The translations under genes and the position numbers were made by a program. Positions 62,370-64,000 of a DNA stretch of 64,000 nucleotides are shown piece after piece; position 1 is the stretch's first letter, and every line of letters starts with the position of its first letter. The stretch spans positions 5,276,148 to 5,340,147 of the forward strand of contig CM030931.1 in assembly GCA_018136815.1 (NCBI GenBank), read 5' to 3'. The stretch is from Isochrysis galbana. Lineage: Eukaryota > Haptophyta > Isochrysidales > Isochrysidaceae. Below the pieces are notes generated by a model, which did not search any database, was not told where the DNA came from, and saw nothing but the letters and a program-made list of their open reading frames with translations.

Positions 62370-63063
62370 AACTATTGTTATAGTTCTAGCGATGGAGCGC
62401 GCGCCGACCGCTCCCCTCTCCCAGCCCCCCGCCGCCACGACGCCCCAACGGGGCCGCCCCAAGCCGCCGGAGCCGAAGCGCTCGCAGGCCTCCGCACCGC
62501 CCGACAACGACGTCGAGATGGCGCCGCCATCCTCGCCTCCCAGGCAGCCACAGAAGCAAGGAATAGGCAAAGCCCTGTTCCCTGCAGACCAGCACAACCA
62601 GAGCCAGGCTCAATACACCAGCGCCGCCGTGCAGCCACCCACTCAAGGACTCCCCATGGGGTGTGGCAGCTCTGCTGCCACCCCCATGGCGGTAACTCCT
62701 ACCATCTGTGCACCCCTCGGGGGCGGGAACATGACACAACAAACAATATCTTGGAGCTTTTGCTCCCTCCAACCAACAACCAAATCCTACACCCAAATCG
62801 TATGCGCAAGCAGCGCATGGACACAAGGGGAAAGAGTCACACAGGCAAGCTCAGCAGCCACCAGCCCAACAGCCACAGCCACCGTCACGCAAGCGGGCCG
62901 ACCCACAGTCGGACCCGATGCCGACTCCCAACAACAACACCTCATTCGCCTCGGGCCAACTAAGTTTATACTTAGTTCGCCCATGGGGGGGCACGAGCCC
63001 CCCTCTCTCTCCACTCCTCCCCTGCCATGGGGGAGGATCCACCCACTCTCCTGGCACGCCTGA
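62370..63063 (+). mobile_element. LINE 5' end with ORF1
   Basis: The leader AAAAAACTATTGTTATAG and the ATG at 62392 (MERAPTAPLSQPPA, PQRGRPKPPEPKRSQAS) are the same as at 35622-35760. The frame goes on as a Gln/Pro/Thr-rich ORF1 to 63063. It differs from the 35649 copy after about 45 codons, where that copy jumps to the ORF2 end. Confidence 0.65.
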
Positions 63064-63459
63064 TGGCTTGCCAGGAGCACACAGCCCTGCTGACCCATTC
63101 CTCTCCTCACAGGCCCGCCTGACTCGCCCGCCCTGGCCCGTCGTGGCCTGCCCATTCCTCTGACCAGCCCCTCCTCCCCCTGGGCCCCCCTGTTCAGGAC
63201 CCCCCAGCCAGCTCCAGTCGACCCGCAGGGGCTCGGAGCGCCAGCGAGGGAGAGGCAGGAGGGGCCAGGGCCATGCCCCAGCCTCACCTGCCCCCTGAGC
63301 TGTGCTCCCAGGCCCTGCAGGCCATCTGGGGACCTGAGCGAGGGGCCGCAGGCGCGCGCCATGGGCCCGCGCCGCAGGGAAGAGAGGAGGAAAAGGGAAG
63401 AGGGAGGGGAGGGGGGAGCGGCAGCTCTCCCCTCCGGCAGTAACGTGTCTTCTCGCCCC
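63064..63459. other. Element-related GC-rich DNA
   Basis: 63240-63370 resembles 51650-51800 (CTCCTGAGCTG and GGGGACCTGAG contexts). No gene seen. Confidence 0.35.
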
Positions 63460-63825
63460 GTTTGGGTAAGAGAAGACGGGGGCGCCAGAGCCAGGAGGGA
63501 AGGGCCGCGGCTCGCCGTGGCCACTCGCACTAGCGAGGGAGATTAGCGCTTCTGGGCCCCTATCTCACGAGTGCCCCCCCCCCCGCGTTGCTTTTACCCG
63601 AAAGGGGTTTTCCCCCAGCGTGGACTCGAGGAGAGGACGCGCTGGGGTGCGCGGGGTCGGTGCGTGCACTGGGGGGAGGACAAATATCGAGGGGAGGGGG
63701 CAGTGCCCCCACCCCCCGGTATCACTCGGACACCTGGCTCGTCAGGCATGGCGGGATTCCGGGACGGAAAAGTTGTGTCCAATTAGCTAGTGGGGTTGGC
63801 TAGGATATAACATTGATTATTTTAT
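63460..63825 (+). repeat. Dispersed repeat, partner of 11413-11775
   Basis: Opposite orientation to the copy at the left of the window. Ends at GGTTGGCTAGGATATAACA. The right border adjoins a frame that leaves the window. Confidence 0.8.
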
Positions 63826-64000
63826 TTTTATCATTCGCCTCGGGCCTAATCCTCCTCGCGAAGGCGGTCGATCTTCGTAGACGACAAAAGTACGCGCAAG
63901 CGGAAATCGACGCGGTAGCTGACGCTAGGAAAGCTCAGATGGCGGCGATCCCCGGGACGGCCCGGCCGGACACCTTAGCGGAACTCAATCGCAAAGTAGT
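63811..64000 (+). CDS. Open frame leaving the right edge, possibly LINE ORF2
   Basis: ITLIILFLSFASGLILLAKA, VDLRRRQKYAQAEIDAVADA and RKAQMAAIPGTARPDTLAEL are open to the last base. The Arg/Ala-rich helical style resembles the linker between endonuclease and reverse transcriptase in LINE ORF2. It follows a LINE ORF1 and a repeat, so an element origin is more likely than a host gene. Start not determined. Confidence 0.3.

Overview
The window is nuclear DNA of a GC-rich unicellular eukaryote, most likely a microalga with a secondary plastid. A haptophyte or a relative fits best, but this is inference. The grounds are spliced genes with short GT-AG introns, a eukaryotic HisH-HisF fusion, a complete UBA5 gene, a cyclophilin with a signal-plus-transit style presequence, a gametolysin-type metalloprotease with proline-rich linkers, many purine/pyrimidine tracts and homopolymers, and a dense load of LTR, LINE, hAT and TIR elements. 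About half of the window is mobile or repeat DNA.

Layout. 1-3937: a very long open frame on the minus strand that leaves the left edge (Q/L/E repeats and a PPLPP repeat). 4695-10180: an internally deleted Copia-type retroelement whose 3' LTR-like end is split by a 1.6-kb TIR transposon. 10235-10813: a membrane-anchored PDI-like thioredoxin. 12588-15627: HIS7, six exons, minus strand. 17102-17629: an AT-rich orphan frame. 20836-22008: a type II membrane sulfotransferase. 22244-22859: an LTR 5' end running into a 100-N gap. 22862-26737: an M11-like metalloprotease, 5' end lost in the gap. 29441-31025: UBA5, three exons, minus strand. 32861-35244: an EEP-family nuclease/phosphodiesterase, four exons. 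35622-36990: a LINE derivative. 37588-38586: a secreted protein.

39954-48345: the most interesting region, an 8.4-kb element with perfect 24-bp terminal inverted repeats flanked by TA. It carries a Fanzor/TnpB-like RuvC protein near its right end, a C2H2 zinc-finger protein, a remnant of a prokaryotic IS5-type transposase, an LRR frame and a 1.9-kb minisatellite. A further copy of one end lies at 53034-53284. The 3' flank of the Fanzor-like ORF, up to the right terminus, contains a perfect 12-bp-stem hairpin and is the place where an omega-RNA would be expected.

50028-50945: an Abitram (FAM206) protein fused to a CCCH zinc finger. 51384-52560: a decayed LINE endonuclease. 53744-54319: an orphan protein. 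55305-57310: nested LINE, LTR and hAT debris. 58331-59535: a plastid-type cyclophilin, five exons seen. 60276-61381: a class II aldolase-like protein with a C-terminal membrane tail. 62370-64000: LINE ORF1 and downstream repeats.

The host genes look like ordinary single-copy housekeeping genes with no operon-like relation. The mobile elements sit in the spaces between them and are often nested. Exon borders were read by eye from GT-AG sites and protein family continuity, and no search was run.
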